Virus record (IMG/VR): IMGVR_UViG_3300010430_000304 | Coordinates: 1 to 33,006 of that record | From: a virus | DNA length: 33,006 bases | Direction: 5' to 3' (one strand) | Part shown: positions 32,127 to 33,006 of the stretch, piece after piece | Numbering within the stretch: the stretch's first letter is position 1 | Layout: each line of letters begins with the position of its first letter | Notes under the pieces: generated by a model | What the model was told of the DNA's origin: nothing | Databases searched by the model: none | The model's input: only the letters and a program-made list of their open reading frames with translations | Translations under genes and position numbers: made by a program

Positions 32127-32260
32127 AACATTGAGGCTTCATAACAAAGACTAGAACATACGTCTGTGTCTTTATACATTTCTACTCCGCACTCTGAACA
32201 TTCAAATTGCGCCTTGTCTTCCCATGGAGGTGTTCCCCATGCATGATTCATGTAATTCAT
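32123..32260 (-). CDS. second zinc-finger-like microprotein (45 aa)
   Basis: The 45-residue frame begins 'MNYMNHAWGTPPWEDKAQFE' and has 'CSECGVEMYKDTDVCSSLCY', i.e. C-x2-C (C21, C24) and C-x3-C (C35, C39), a short treble-clef or zinc-knuckle layout. The 'HAWGTPPWED' opening is Trp/Pro-rich and could be a peptide ligand for a partner protein. Its TGA overlaps the start of the next zinc microprotein, so both are probably made together. A start at the internal Met4 is also possible. Confidence 0.65.
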   Translation of the reverse strand: MNYMNHAWGTPPWEDKAQFECSECGVEMYKDTDVCSSLCYEASML

Positions 32261-32263
32261 ACT

Positions 32264-32395
32264 TTAATTGTTTTCTTTGTAAGTTGTTACCCCTAACTCA
32301 TATGCTCCCATTCTGAAGTAATACTCTTTAGGGGTTATTTCTTTGTTTACATACTTAATCATTAAGTCTGTTGGATCATTGTTTTGTTTTTTCAT
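32264..32395 (-). CDS. small protein of unknown function (43 aa)
   Basis: A 43-residue frame starting 'MKKQNNDPTDLMIKYVNKEI' and continuing 'TPKEYYFRMGAYELGVTTYK'. It starts one base after the 108-aa gene and ends three bases before the 45-aa gene, filling the space between them exactly. It probably forms two helices. There is no recognised motif. Support is packing and direction only. Confidence 0.5.
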   Translation of the reverse strand: MKKQNNDPTDLMIKYVNKEITPKEYYFRMGAYELGVTTYKENN

Positions 32396-32396
32396 T

Positions 32397-32723
32397 TTAT
32401 TGTCGTTTAATATATTTATTATCAATTAGTGTTTCCATTATTTCTCCTTTATTTTCAATCATGTAATCCCATAGGGCATCGTTTATTACCTCAATGATCA
32501 TGTCCTGATTTTCGTAGATAGCATCTTGCATTATTCCTTGCAAATCTTCTCGTTGTTCTTCTGTGGGTTCATCGATTATCTTATAATCTTCTCTAAAGGG
32601 TTTTATTATGTTTTTAGCCCCATACTTACCCAACAATTCTACTTTATAAGCTACATCTGAAGCTGTCCAATTAAGACAATGATCTTTAACTTTTGTTTTA
32701 TTTAAATTTATTGTTTTTTTCAT
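32397..32723 (-). CDS. acidic helical protein of unknown function (108 aa)
   Basis: The first 30 residues are Lys-rich with one Cys and 'LNWTASDVAYKVELLGKYG'. The rest is acidic and helical ('PTEEQREDLQGIMQDAIYEN', then 'IIEVINDALWDYMIENKG'). The C-terminal helix has the same Ile/Val-x-x-x-Trp-Asp spacing as the end of the 68-aa protein encoded just upstream, so the two may be distant paralogues. No enzyme motif. It may be an acidic early protein that binds a host factor, which is speculation from charge and position. Confidence 0.55.
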   Translation of the reverse strand: MKKTINLNKTKVKDHCLNWTASDVAYKVELLGKYGAKNIIKPFREDYKIIDEPTEEQREDLQGIMQDAIYENQDMIIEVINDALWDYMIENKGEIMETLIDNKYIKRQ

Positions 32724-32740
32724 TTTATTATTGGTTTAAA

Positions 32741-32947
32741 TTAATTTTGGTCATTTATATCCATTAAATCATCCCATACACACTCATGGACTAGGTCTGA
32801 TACTGTTTGATAAATTACCTCCTCCAGCTGCTGCAAAAGTTGTTTTGCATCTTCCTCATTCAGTTTCTTAGTGAAAAGGTCTAAGTTGCCATCTATATGG
32901 CTCTGTGATATCTCTAGGATATCTTTTGTTGTGAATTTAATTGTCAT
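32741..32947 (-). CDS. small acidic helical protein of unknown function (68 aa)
   Basis: The frame's ATG overlaps the stop of a gene running in from the right edge (ATGA). It starts 'MTIKFTTKDILEISQSHIDG' and ends with an acidic amphipathic helix containing 'VSDLVHECVWDDLMDIN', similar in pattern to the last helix of the next gene's product. No known family is recognised. Confidence 0.55.
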   Translation of the reverse strand: MTIKFTTKDILEISQSHIDGNLDLFTKKLNEEDAKQLLQQLEEVIYQTVSDLVHECVWDDLMDINDQN

Positions 32948-33006
32948 TTTACTTGATTTTTAATTAATGTTACGGCTTTATTATAATCCTCTATAAAATA
33001 ATGGGA
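32944..33006 (-). CDS. C-terminal end of a gene cut by the window edge (20 codons seen)
   Basis: An open minus-strand frame enters from the right edge and ends in TGA at 32946-32944, overlapping the next ATG as ATGA. The visible part reads 'SHYFIEDYNKAVTLIKNQVK'. The coupling pattern supports it being a true gene; nothing can be said of its function. Confidence 0.5.
   Translation of the reverse strand, partial: SHYFIEDYNKAVTLIKNQVK

Noticed and set aside
31872-32144. 90-residue plus-strand frame
   Set aside because: It is antisense to the overlapping series of small minus-strand genes, two of which are joined by ATGA and one of which carries clear zinc-binding cysteine pairs; the plus frame looks like a hydrophobic shadow.
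1-33006. CRISPR arrays, tRNA genes, insertion sequences, integrase or attachment sites
   Set aside because: No regularly spaced direct repeats, cloverleaf-like sequence, transposase or recombinase motif was seen on either strand by eye; a tRNA scan would settle the RNA part.

Overview
The window looks like an internal part of the genome of a lytic tailed phage, most likely a short-tailed (podovirus-type) phage of a Bacteroidota (Flavobacteriia-like) host. Support: very AT-rich DNA; tightly packed genes; the Bacteroidota promoter element TAnnTTTG in several short gaps; a BT4734-type primase-helicase; and a tail protein whose N-terminus reads like the stabilization ('muzzle') family of crAss-like and flavobacterial podoviruses. 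No integrase, tRNA, rRNA, CRISPR array, insertion sequence or bacterial housekeeping gene is visible. Terminase, portal, major capsid protein and DNA polymerase are not in the window and presumably lie outside it.

Right-pointing late arm (1-22166): two connector/tail proteins; a tail muzzle protein encoded as two adjacent ORFs; a tail fibre with a Pro/Thr-rich linker; two glycosyltransferase-like genes (GlcNAc-transferase family and HtrL/YibB family); a second tail protein with a Pro/Thr-rich linker; a GNAT acetyltransferase; then a three-gene set (247, 536 and 2357 aa) placed like the T7 gp14-gp15-gp16 ejection proteins; and a 56-aa basic protein. TAnnTTTG elements stand before genes 41, 8623, 10681 and 12110, splitting the arm into four likely transcription units.

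Left-pointing early/replication arm (33006-22158): it reads from right to left. A run of tiny genes (two with paired CxxC-type zinc motifs), many joined by ATGA overlaps, ends at a hairpin terminator near 31605-31629. A TAATTTTG element follows, then a unit of small protein, DnaA-domain-IV-like protein, hypothetical, ERF annealing protein, RecE-like exonuclease and an SSB-like protein, closed by a strong hairpin terminator at 28997-29021. Next come primase-helicase, SF2 helicase, hypothetical, VRR-NUC nuclease, hypothetical and a second DnaA-domain-IV-like protein. A palindrome plus a full TTG-N21-TAAATTTG promoter precedes the last unit: two small proteins, a metallophosphoesterase, a PD-(D/E)XK-like protein and a tiny membrane protein that meets the late arm tail to tail.

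The arms divide the work in the usual phage way: replication and recombination on the minus strand, virion assembly and DNA ejection on the plus strand. The points most worth a second look are the split muzzle gene, the glycosyltransferases lying between two Pro/Thr-linker tail proteins, the two stand-alone DnaA-domain-IV-like proteins and the cluster of zinc microproteins. There is no gene-free stretch longer than 300 bases; the longest gap (28840-29047) holds a terminator and a candidate promoter.
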